Part shown: in pieces, positions 8,960 to 16,835 of the stretch | How positions within the stretch are numbered: the stretch's first letter is position 1 | Layout: each line of letters opens with the position of its first letter | Assembly (NCBI RefSeq): GCF_001757105.1 | Contig: NZ_MDHN01000004.1 | Coordinates: forward strand, 169,471-233,470 | DNA: 64,000 bases | Source: Alteromonas confluentis | GTDB taxonomy: Bacteria > Pseudomonadota > Gammaproteobacteria > Enterobacterales > Alteromonadaceae | Reading direction: 5' to 3' | Notes under the pieces: generated by a model | What the model was told of the DNA's origin: nothing | The model's database searches: none | What the model saw: the letters and a program-made list of their open reading frames with translations, nothing else | Program-made: the position numbers and the translations under genes

Positions 8960-11515
8960 GTGAAAACAACCCATAAACAGAATAAGTTTACGCTTACCAA
9001 ACTCGCACAATTGATTGCTATGAGTGGCCTGGCACTCAATTTAGTTGGCTGTGGCGGCCTGGACGAAGCCAGTGATGCTGACAGCAATAATGGTGTAACG
9101 GTATACGACTTTGCCCCACCTAAACCCACAACCGGCGCGGAGCAATACAGCCTGTTAAAGCAAGATCGCGAACGCTGGATGAATGCCCAGGGCGAAATCG
9201 TTTCTCTTCGTGGGGTGAATCTCGGCAACTGGCTGATGCTGGAAATGTGGATGCTCGACAGTGGCGATAACCCTGTGGGTGAAGGCATTGAAGACCAATG
9301 TACCTTTGAGGCAAAACTGGAAGAACGCTTCGGTACCGATGAAAAAGCCCGATTGATGGACGTGTACCGCGATAATTTCATTACCACGCGCGACTGGGAC
9401 ATCATGCAGGAAGCTGGATTCAATCTCATCCGATTGCCTTTCCCTTACCAGCTTATTGAAGACGCCAATAACCCAATGACGCTTCGCGATGACGCGTGGC
9501 AATATCTTGATTACGCCATCGAAGAAGCGAAATCCCGCAATATGTGGGTAGTACTGGATTTACACGGTGCGGCCGGCGCACAGGGGTGGGAACACCACAG
9601 CGGCTGCGCGGGTAAAAATGAATATTGGGATGGCCCCAATGCGGCAGACAATCAGGCCCGCACCCGCTGGCTATGGCAGCAGATTGCTGAGCGCTACAAA
9701 GATGAGCCCGCCATTGCCGGTTATGGCGTACTGAACGAGCCCTGGGGCACGGATGCAGAAACGCTGGCGGCTAACGTCACTGAGCTCTATACCGCCATTC
9801 GCGAAGTCGATACCAGTCACGTAGTTATTTTACCTGGGCACAACAGCGGCATTGATGCTTACGGCGATCCAGAAGACGCTGGCATGAACAATGTTGCGTT
9901 TGAAATGCACTTTTATCCGGGCATTTTCGGCTGGGGCGAAATTGGCTACGACGTGCATCGCGACTGGCTGACTTGCGGACAAAATGGCACCACGGGTGTG
10001 TGCGAATGGGACGCCCGCATTCGCGAACTGGATACTCCATTCCTGATAGGTGAAATACAACCTTGGGCGGGTTTAGGCGAACTTGGCGGCCCCATCACCC
10101 GCGCCACCTTCGACCGATACAACGAGCTGAGTTGGGCTGGAACCGCTTGGTCTTACAAGGTACTAAGCACTAACGGCGGTCAGGGAAATGGCACCTGGGG
10201 CTATGTCACTAACAAAGGAGAGCGTCTGCTGGCAAAAGCCACCACGTGGAGTTGTGATGATTGGGATTCAACCCTCGCCGAAGCCTGTGAAACCCCAGCG
10301 AAAATAGTGACCCCGACAGACACCGATCAAACGTTTTATCTTATTGTGAAATCCGGTGCTTTGGGTGGACAACATGATGTGCAGTTCGACAACCTGCAAC
10401 TCACCGCACAATCAAGCGGTGAAAACATCCTCACAAACAGCGCATTCGATACCGATGCAGGCTGGACCGAGTGGAGCGGTACGAATACCAGTCCTCAGGA
10501 TGATAACTTGTCGGTAGAGCTCGGTTTCGCCAATGGTGATGAAAACGTACTGCGCCTTTCTGCAACAGATGGCTTTTCAAACGGCGGCGTTTATCAAGCC
10601 GTTGAACTCAAAGGTGGCGAGTCGTATTTACTCAGCGGCACCTTTGCCGATGTGAATTCCTCTGATATGTGGGCAGAAATCTATTTGCTGCCTGCACCAC
10701 CAGTAAATGGCGAGGACATCAGCGCCGCAGCGATGACAAAAATCGACTTAAATAACGATTCAAAAGAAACTATCGAAGCCTATTTTGCAGGCATGTCGAC
10801 GGTGGAATATGAAATTAATCAAGGCGTTTATGAGGCATTGGTGTCTGATGAGCCGGCTGATATTTTTAACTTTCCCGATGCCCCGGAAGCCCTCACGCTG
10901 GAAAACACTGACGCAGGAATGAGTCTGGTTTGGATGGGGGTAAGCGATGCAACCTACAACGTGTATCGCACAACGTCATCCGGCAGCAACTACCAGTTGC
11001 TTGCAGAAGGCCTGGAATCGGAAATGTACCTCGACGATACCACCACGGAAGGGGTGACTTACTACTACATGGTAACCGCCGACAATGGTGAAGAAAGCTA
11101 CGCCTCCAACGAAGTGGCCACTGAAATCTTTTATGCCGCCATTCCAGGACGCATTGAAGCTGAGCACTTCAGCGGTCAGTCGGGCTTCGAGGTAGAAGAT
11201 ACGCAGGATGAAGGTGGTGGCCAGAACCTGGGCTATACCGATGCGGGCGACACCTTAACCTACAACGTGTCGGTTGCTGAAGCTGGCGAGTACACACTAT
11301 CGCTAAGAGTAGCCAGTTCAGGCGGCTCCGAAGGCATTGCATTCACAATGAATGGAAACAGCATTGGCAGCATTGCGGTGGCCGATACCGGCGACTGGCA
11401 GAACTGGTCCACCATTTCACTCACCGTTACGCTGGAAGCCGGCGATCAGGAACTACAACTTACCGCTCTAGGCGGCGCGTGGAACCTGAACTGGATGGAG
11501 TTTACGACAAACTAG
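8960..11515 (+). CDS. GH5 beta-glucanase lipoprotein with CBM domains
   Basis: An 851-residue modular secreted enzyme. The start is GTG 8960 with GGAGAG upstream; the signal ends in a lipobox (LVGC, Cys31). The GH5 catalytic domain (about 60-450) shows RGVNLGNW, VVLDLHGAAG, the acid/base Glu260 in VLNEPWG and the nucleophile Glu365 in FLIGEIQPW. The pattern resembles exo-1,3-beta-glucanases of GH5. It is followed by a jelly-roll CBM4/9-like stretch (about 480-570), a fibronectin-III-like segment (about 640-715) and a C-terminal CBM6-like domain starting at IPGRIEAEHF and ending NLNWMEF. It probably acts at the cell surface on beta-1,3-linked glucan and feeds the receptor upstream. A terminator follows at once. 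Confidence 0.9.
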   Translation: MKTTHKQNKFTLTKLAQLIAMSGLALNLVGCGGLDEASDADSNNGVTVYDFAPPKPTTGAEQYSLLKQDRERWMNAQGEIVSLRGVNLGNWLMLEMWMLDSGDNPVGEGIEDQCTFEAKLEERFGTDEKARLMDVYRDNFITTRDWDIMQEAGFNLIRLPFPYQLIEDANNPMTLRDDAWQYLDYAIEEAKSRNMWVVLDLHGAAGAQGWEHHSGCAGKNEYWDGPNAADNQARTRWLWQQIAERYKDEPAIAGYGVLNEPWGTDAETLAANVTELYTAIREVDTSHVVILPGHNSGIDAYGDPEDAGMNNVAFEMHFYPGIFGWGEIGYDVHRDWLTCGQNGTTGVCEWDARIRELDTPFLIGEIQPWAGLGELGGPITRATFDRYNELSWAGTAWSYKVLSTNGGQGNGTWGYVTNKGERLLAKATTWSCDDWDSTLAEACETPAKIVTPTDTDQTFYLIVKSGALGGQHDVQFDNLQLTAQSSGENILTNSAFDTDAGWTEWSGTNTSPQDDNLSVELGFANGDENVLRLSATDGFSNGGVYQAVELKGGESYLLSGTFADVNSSDMWAEIYLLPAPPVNGEDISAAAMTKIDLNNDSKETIEAYFAGMSTVEYEINQGVYEALVSDEPADIFNFPDAPEALTLENTDAGMSLVWMGVSDATYNVYRTTSSGSNYQLLAEGLESEMYLDDTTTEGVTYYYMVTADNGEESYASNEVATEIFYAAIPGRIEAEHFSGQSGFEVEDTQDEGGGQNLGYTDAGDTLTYNVSVAEAGEYTLSLRVASSGGSEGIAFTMNGNSIGSIAVADTGDWQNWSTISLTVTLEAGDQELQLTALGGAWNLNWMEFTTN

Positions 11516-11535
11516 CCCTTTAGTTTGGCCCTGTT

Positions 11536-11568
11536 GCCGGTAAGTCACGCGCGCTTACCGGCTTTTTT
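11536..11568 (+). terminator. Rho-independent terminator after the GH5 gene
   Basis: GCCGGTAAG (11536-11544) pairs with CTTACCGGC (11554-11562) across a 9-nt loop, followed by six T. It separates GH5 from the GH30 gene, which starts 24 bp later and must be reached by read-through or a nearby promoter. Confidence 0.85.
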
Positions 11569-11591
11569 ATTTAACCGAGATTTTTTTCACT

Positions 11592-13106
11592 ATGTATCGA
11601 TTGCTTCTATTCATTGCCGTGGCCGGTTTGTCTGTCAGCTGCGGAAATACGTCAACCCACTCAGCGCCTCAAGCCGTGGTTTCCACCGAGTGGCATCCCA
11701 ATGACAAGCAGTGGTATAGCGAGCCTTGGCCGGAAGAAGCGGTACCGCACCGACTCGATGATTTGCCTGTTCAGGCAGTCAGTAATGCCGATGCGAAGAA
11801 CTTGATAGTGCTTGACCCGGAACAGCAATATCAACGCATTTTGGGTATAGGCGCTTCGTTGGAGCATTCCACGGTTTATGCCATCCGCAAGAATAAAAGC
11901 CCAGCACAGCAAAAGACCCTGCTTTCTGCACTTATCGACCCGGTGAATGGCATTGGCCTGAATCTTTTCAGAATAAGCATTGGTACCTCAGATTTCTCCG
12001 ACGGCACCCATGCACAAACGCCGCCCGACAACCCAAAAGGCTGGTACAGCTTTCAAGATACCCCTGACAGTGCGTTTTCTATTCAGCGCAATATTGATCT
12101 GGGAATTGTAAACACGCTTCAAATGGCTTTGGAAGTTGGTAAGGAAACCCATAATCCGGTGAAACTGGTGGCAAGCCCATGGAGCCCACCGCGTTGGATG
12201 CGAGAGCATAACAACATGGTTCAAGGCGGCACATTAAAGGCCGCGTATTACGAAGCTTACGCCCAATATCTGCGTGAGTTTGTTGAAGCTTATGCGGCAG
12301 AGGGTATTCCCATTTATGCACTCACGCTACAAAACGAGCGCCAGTTTCAACCCCCCGCTTATCCGGGCATGGTGTTGTCATGGCAACAAGAGCGGGATTT
12401 ACTGATTGCGGTATATCACAATTTTCATAACGTTAATCAGCATCATGGCAAAGAGCTGAATGTGAAATTGTGGACTCTCGACCATAACTTTGACTATTGG
12501 CAGCAAGCCGTTGCACAGCTAGACGACTTTCTCGAAAAGGGGCTCTATCACTATATCGACGGCACCGCATTTCACCACTACGCCGGTGACTCTTCGGCCA
12601 TGGCCAGTGTGCATCAGGCCCATCCGCAAAAAGACGTGATATTTACCGAAGGCAGTGTGTGGGGCGTGGGCAATGCGAACCTGAACAGAGGTTTCCAGTC
12701 AGTTATTCGTCATTTTCGTCACTGGTCTACCGCCTATATTTCTTGGGTAACCATGCTGCCGCAACAGGTGGATGAAGCCAATCAGGGGCCATACAACAAA
12801 TTGGGTGTTGTGGGACCTACCATGCTCATCCAGGAGAAAGGCAACAGCGCTGGTTGGTATAAAACCCCCGAATACTGGCTTACCGGACAGTTTTCAAAAT
12901 TCATTCGGCGAGGTGCTGTTCGTATCGCCTCCTCACCAGAAACCATTAATCATATGGAGAATGTCGCCTTTCAGAATCCTGACGGCTCAGTAGTGAGTGT
13001 GATCACAAATCCCAACGACAGCATACAAACCGTCTCTTTCTCTCTGCATGACAAACCGTGGCAAATTGACGTTCCGGCCAACAGTATCGCAACGGTTATC
13101 TGGTGA
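11592..13106 (+). CDS. GH30 glycoside hydrolase lipoprotein
   Basis: A 504-residue enzyme of the GH30 family (glucosylceramidase / endo-1,6-beta-glucanase / beta-glucosidase group). The N-terminus is a lipoprotein signal with lipobox LSVSC. Family signatures are RILGIGASLEHST, the SPWSPPRWM motif, the acid/base Glu249 in LTLQNERQF and the nucleophile Glu353 in VIFTEGSVW; the C-terminus is the usual small beta-domain (SVVSVITNPND). Together with the GH5 gene it suggests degradation of a beta-1,3/1,6 glucan such as laminarin; the linkage assignment is inference. It is 6 bp from the following DUF6445 gene and so cotranscribed with it. Confidence 0.9.
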   Translation: MYRLLLFIAVAGLSVSCGNTSTHSAPQAVVSTEWHPNDKQWYSEPWPEEAVPHRLDDLPVQAVSNADAKNLIVLDPEQQYQRILGIGASLEHSTVYAIRKNKSPAQQKTLLSALIDPVNGIGLNLFRISIGTSDFSDGTHAQTPPDNPKGWYSFQDTPDSAFSIQRNIDLGIVNTLQMALEVGKETHNPVKLVASPWSPPRWMREHNNMVQGGTLKAAYYEAYAQYLREFVEAYAAEGIPIYALTLQNERQFQPPAYPGMVLSWQQERDLLIAVYHNFHNVNQHHGKELNVKLWTLDHNFDYWQQAVAQLDDFLEKGLYHYIDGTAFHHYAGDSSAMASVHQAHPQKDVIFTEGSVWGVGNANLNRGFQSVIRHFRHWSTAYISWVTMLPQQVDEANQGPYNKLGVVGPTMLIQEKGNSAGWYKTPEYWLTGQFSKFIRRGAVRIASSPETINHMENVAFQNPDGSVVSVITNPNDSIQTVSFSLHDKPWQIDVPANSIATVIW

Positions 13107-13112
13107 TTAACA

Positions 13113-13823
13113 ATGTCTGAACGCGCACTCGCATTAAATCCCCGGGCACGCTGGCATGTGTTGAAAATAGGCCGTGAGAAAACCTGTGTTTTGCTGGTCG
13201 ATGATGTGTTTGTCGATATCGCGGCTGTTCAAAGCATTGCCTGTGAGCTCGAATTCGACAAAGAAGCCACTACCTATTATCCGGGCGTTCGCGCCCGTTG
13301 CCCAGATGCATTACGAGAAGCTTTACTGACCATGAGCAGTGGTATTATTCGCCAGGCTTACGGACTCTCGGGCTATGAAGGTTTAGCCGATCAGGGTTCC
13401 TGGGTAAGCATCGCCAGCACCCCACCCGACGAGCTACATCCTCTGCAATGTGTCCCACACTTCGATTCTCAGCGACACACCGACTTCGCCATCATGCTAT
13501 ATGCCAGCGCACAGAGCTTTCAAGGCACCGGGTTTTATCGCCACAATCCAACCGGTTTCGAAAACATTACGCCAGAACGCTGGCCTGTTTTTGAACAATC
13601 CCGGCAGGAATACTCTTCCAATGGAAACCCACGCGCACAAGCGTATTTTTATGGAAGCAACGAAGAATATACCCTGATGGGCAAGATAGACTACAAGCCA
13701 AACCGACTGGTGATTTATCCGGGCACACTTCTGCATTCTGGATTAATCGACAGTTCACAAACGCTGTCAGACTCTCCTGTTGATGGCAGGCTAACGGTGA
13801 ATGTATTTGCCGGGGTTTCTTGA
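13113..13823 (+). CDS. DUF6445-type protein, 2OG-Fe(II) oxygenase-like
   Basis: A 236-residue protein that I place in the DUF6445 group. It carries a 2OG-Fe(II) oxygenase-like metal triad: H116-x-D118 (VPHFDSQRH) and H208 in IYPGTLLHSG, followed by a conserved Arg (VDGRLTVNVF) at the usual 2-oxoglutarate position. There is no signal peptide. ATG 13113 lies 6 bp after the GH30 stop. This makes two Fe(II)-type oxygenase-like proteins and two halogenase-like flavoproteins in one glycan locus. The substrate is unknown. Confidence 0.75.
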   Translation: MSERALALNPRARWHVLKIGREKTCVLLVDDVFVDIAAVQSIACELEFDKEATTYYPGVRARCPDALREALLTMSSGIIRQAYGLSGYEGLADQGSWVSIASTPPDELHPLQCVPHFDSQRHTDFAIMLYASAQSFQGTGFYRHNPTGFENITPERWPVFEQSRQEYSSNGNPRAQAYFYGSNEEYTLMGKIDYKPNRLVIYPGTLLHSGLIDSSQTLSDSPVDGRLTVNVFAGVS

Positions 13824-13878
13824 GGAGTTGGCCGTTTTAGGATTGATAGATATGGGAATTAAGCTTCGCGGATTTGAA

Positions 13879-13907
13879 ATGTCGGCCAATTCAGCAATGG
13901 CCGACAT
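13879..13907. terminator. Terminator hairpin between convergent genes
   Basis: ATGTCGGCCA (13879-13888) and TGGCCGACAT (13898-13907) form a perfect 10-bp stem with a 9-nt loop, between the DUF6445 gene and the minus-strand PEP-CTERM gene. No long T-run on either side, so termination strength is uncertain. Confidence 0.6.
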
Positions 13908-13935
13908 CGTTTACATCAACGGGACATTACAACAT

Positions 13936-14610
13936 TTACTTGTATTTCGCTCGACGGATCAAGCCAAACAGCCCCATTGCAAGAACGGCTAAGGTTGAGG
14001 GTTCGGGCGCATTTACCACTGGAGGTGTTGCAGGTAAACCAATAACATTACTGTTTCCCCAATGCTGAAAGACCATTGAAGCATCGGCTACTGTAAATTC
14101 TAAAGATGCTTCGCCACCGTTTTCGAAGTAGTACAATTGAACTTCGTGAGTACCAGCGGACAGGAAGATATCGCCAAGGCGCATTTGCTCTTCATGTAGA
14201 TTGGGATCATTAATGATTAAGTTGCCATCGATAAATACAAAGACACCATCATCGCTCCAAGTCTTAAAGAAATAATCGCCATCTGAATAGACTTCGAACA
14301 TGCCAGAAACTGATGCGAAAAACGTATCGTTTACCGGGTGAGATTCACCATTAACATCCAAAGCCTCGGCAACCGGCCAGCGGTTACTTCCTGGGATTTC
14401 ACCTGCAAAACCAGCAGGATCATCGGTGAAATCAATTACATCAAAATACACCGAAGCGTCAGCAATATTTGCATCTGCGTATGCTTCAAGATCGTTTACG
14501 TTCGTACTCCAGTAATCACTATATTGCTCTACTAAAAGTGACGCTTGTACAGGTTGGCTAAGTATAAGCCCCGACACCAATGCCCATCTGATTTTTTGTC
14601 CTAATTTCAT
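13936..14610 (-). CDS. PEP-CTERM sorted protein with PA14-like domain
   Basis: A 224-residue exported protein. It has a signal peptide (cut near VQASLL) and a C-terminal PEP-CTERM sorting signal (APEPSTLAVLAMGLFGLIRR: PEP motif, hydrophobic helix, basic tail), the substrate signature of exosortase EpsH. The middle resembles a PA14-like beta domain (FFASVSGMFEVYSDGDYFF, WSDDGVFVFIDG, LSAGTHEVQLYYFENGGEA), a fold often linked to glycan binding. No exosortase is present in the window. It ends convergent to the glycan locus; a link to it is possible but unproven. Confidence 0.85.
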   Translation of the reverse strand: MKLGQKIRWALVSGLILSQPVQASLLVEQYSDYWSTNVNDLEAYADANIADASVYFDVIDFTDDPAGFAGEIPGSNRWPVAEALDVNGESHPVNDTFFASVSGMFEVYSDGDYFFKTWSDDGVFVFIDGNLIINDPNLHEEQMRLGDIFLSAGTHEVQLYYFENGGEASLEFTVADASMVFQHWGNSNVIGLPATPPVVNAPEPSTLAVLAMGLFGLIRRAKYK

Positions 14611-14778
14611 CTCATTTCTCCTGTTTTATGAGATGAAAATACTGATCAGATAACATGCCAGTTCTAAAAACTGTTTTTTTATAACTGGTTAAAATTTACA
14701 CCCACAAGTATTGTTCAATTATTCGACAGTAAAGAAGTGCGAGCATGAACAAACCTAAGTGTTATTTTGGGCTGTAGT

Positions 14779-14792
14779 AGAACAATTGTTCT
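14779..14792. promoter_or_regulatory. 14-bp perfect palindrome
   Basis: AGAACAATTGTTCT, a perfect palindrome about 170 bp upstream of the PEP-CTERM start and 38 bp past the PepSY gene end. It shares the AGAAC/GTTCT arms with the operators at 3774 and 8827 but has an AATT spacer. Could be an operator for the PEP-CTERM gene. Confidence 0.35.
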
Positions 14793-14829
14793 GACACAGC
14801 AAATGGACGAGCAAGGCGAAATGACCGGC

Positions 14830-16275
14830 CTAGCTCATCCAGCCTTTGCGAATTCGAGACATCCGATAGCGCCACACACAACCGGCAAACACCACAAATG
14901 CGGCATCGATGACCAGTGAATTTAATACCAGTACATCTGGGTAGTGCACTGCGAAGTGAGTGACCGGCAGTAAGACCAGCAGTACTGTCAGTATTTTCAG
15001 CAAATTCAAATGCGTTTTAACCAGCGCTTTTTGCAGCAAAGAACCCGCCAGTACAGCGGTTAATACTGCCCAGAACACGGGCTTTGTGGGCAAGCCAACA
15101 CCCAGCGAAGCGATACCTGCTACCGCCATCGCAATGGGCGTTCCCCACACAATGCCCATCCACAGCTGATTTAACATGTCTTGTTTTTGTCGTTTCGCCA
15201 GCCACAGATTTATGCCCGTTACAGAAATAATCGTGAGTGCAAAGCCCATGAGGCCGAAGAAAATTTTCATTGCCTCGGGGCCAAAGTGACCAAAGTGGAT
15301 GCGGTAAACCGAGAAAATGGCCTGCTGACCGGCTTTGCCATCAGAATAGCCAACTTTGTTGATGTAATTCCCTTGCGCATCGAAACGATATTGCTCGGCG
15401 TAAATCAACTTATCCATATGCTGAGAGCTAAGCAGAATATACTGGTTATCGCGTGTCGCATTTTCCAGGGTAACAAAAATCGGTTGGGTGTTCGGCGCAA
15501 TGCGTTCCAGCTCAGATAGCGCCCGGGTGATATTAGCTACGCCGGCCTGCGGTTCTACCTCAATGGGCGAGCCGTAAATATCGGCAAACAAGGCCATCTT
15601 ATTGCCATCGTATAAGGTGTCGGCATAAAACGACGTCATAAACGACGCCAGCCCGAAGTACACGCCCGTTAGTGCAATCATTAAGTGAAAAGGCAAACCC
15701 CAAACACTCATTCGGTTATGCAAATCCCCTTGAGTTAACTGCTCGTTGTTCCCGGTACGCAAACGAAAGGCATCTTTAAAGATGCGCCGGTGCGCGACGA
15801 TGCCGGACAATATCAAGGCACTTAACATGGCACCCAGCATACTTACGATTATCATGCCCGTATCTTCGGGCAGGTGCAGCGCCACGTGTAAATCTACAAT
15901 GAGATCGGTAATCGGGGTGCTAGAAGGCTCACTGAGCGTGCCATCTGGAGCGATGTTCCACACTTCATCGTCGGCACTGATGCGCGCGCGAGGGAGATCC
16001 TGGGTGGGTAAACGCACAACGATATTGCCCTGTGTTGTGCCCCCCTGCATAGACAAGAACTGTTCATAGGCTTTCTGGATAGTCTCAGGCGAGTAATCCA
16101 GGTTGTCTGCGATATGGGGTTGTTCCCAGCGTAACAGCTCCTGGGAAAACACAGAGAGCGCGCCAGACAAGCATACCCAGTACATCAGCACACTCACCGC
16201 CAGGCCAATCCAGGCATGGCTCTTCAGTGCATTTTTATTGGCGTTGGGAGATATTGAAATTTTCATACTACACAT
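14830..16275 (-). CDS. PepSY-associated membrane protein, ferric-siderophore reductase type
   Basis: A 481-residue inner-membrane protein of the PepSY_TM family. A first helix near the N-terminus (HAWIGLAVSVLMYWVCLSGALSVF) is followed by a periplasmic loop, a helix at about 150-165, FHLMIALTGVYFG, then a second periplasmic domain and several C-terminal helices. Proteins of this type next to siderophore receptors are thought to reduce iron in the imported complex. It is the last gene of a minus-strand operon with a TonB receptor and a small membrane protein, overlapping the latter by 8 bp. The Fur box upstream of the receptor probably controls all three. Confidence 0.85.
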   Translation of the reverse strand: MCSMKISISPNANKNALKSHAWIGLAVSVLMYWVCLSGALSVFSQELLRWEQPHIADNLDYSPETIQKAYEQFLSMQGGTTQGNIVVRLPTQDLPRARISADDEVWNIAPDGTLSEPSSTPITDLIVDLHVALHLPEDTGMIIVSMLGAMLSALILSGIVAHRRIFKDAFRLRTGNNEQLTQGDLHNRMSVWGLPFHLMIALTGVYFGLASFMTSFYADTLYDGNKMALFADIYGSPIEVEPQAGVANITRALSELERIAPNTQPIFVTLENATRDNQYILLSSQHMDKLIYAEQYRFDAQGNYINKVGYSDGKAGQQAIFSVYRIHFGHFGPEAMKIFFGLMGFALTIISVTGINLWLAKRQKQDMLNQLWMGIVWGTPIAMAVAGIASLGVGLPTKPVFWAVLTAVLAGSLLQKALVKTHLNLLKILTVLLVLLPVTHFAVHYPDVLVLNSLVIDAAFVVFAGCVWRYRMSRIRKGWMS

Positions 16276-16825
16276 AATAAATCAGCAAATAACTCAACAC
16301 GCCAATCACGCTAAGTGATACAGCCGGTCGCCACCATGCATCGTCGGCGCATAGCCAGTAAACAAACGCTCCCCACAGCAATGGCATGGTGTAAATGCCA
16401 AGGGCAATTTGGTCTACCTTATCCATGGGCAAAGCTGTAGTCCACACCACGGTAAGCAACATGGCACTGATTGCACACAAGAAGATACACGCAGCCGCCT
16501 TTGCTAGCCGCAAGGTCATATCACTGTATTTGGGCAATTGCAGACCAGATTCAAAGGGTAAGATTACCCGCTTTATGTCTTTGTCGATACGTTGTCTGGC
16601 GAGGAAAATCCAGGTCCAGGCTTGCAGGGAAAACGCCACCACGGCGTAGCAAGTACCCAGCTCTGGGCCATATTGGTTGCACCATAGCCATAGGCTCGCG
16701 ACCATCAATGCTACGGCAAAGAGTTTCATGAACCGCCCAATTGCGGGCTGATGAGAGCACCAGGCTGAATAAAACAGCCCGACAGCAAAAGCGCTGCCTG
16801 AAAAGGCAGCGAGAGATAACATCAT
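16268..16825 (-). CDS. Small membrane protein of iron-uptake operon (DUF3325/DUF3649-like)
   Basis: A 185-residue protein with about five or six hydrophobic helices and little else. The first half (GLFYSAWCSHQPAIGR..., LWLWCNQYG) resembles DUF3325 and the second half (RLAKAAACIFLCAISAML..., LLWGAFVYWL) resembles DUF3649. These are two small membrane families usually encoded as separate genes between a siderophore receptor and a PepSY protein, so this may be a natural fusion; the assignment is from pattern only. It starts 10 bp after the receptor stop and overlaps the PepSY gene. Confidence 0.7.
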   Translation of the reverse strand: MMLSLAAFSGSAFAVGLFYSAWCSHQPAIGRFMKLFAVALMVASLWLWCNQYGPELGTCYAVVAFSLQAWTWIFLARQRIDKDIKRVILPFESGLQLPKYSDMTLRLAKAAACIFLCAISAMLLTVVWTTALPMDKVDQIALGIYTMPLLWGAFVYWLCADDAWWRPAVSLSVIGVLSYLLIYYV

Positions 16826-16835
16826 GGAGAGCCTG

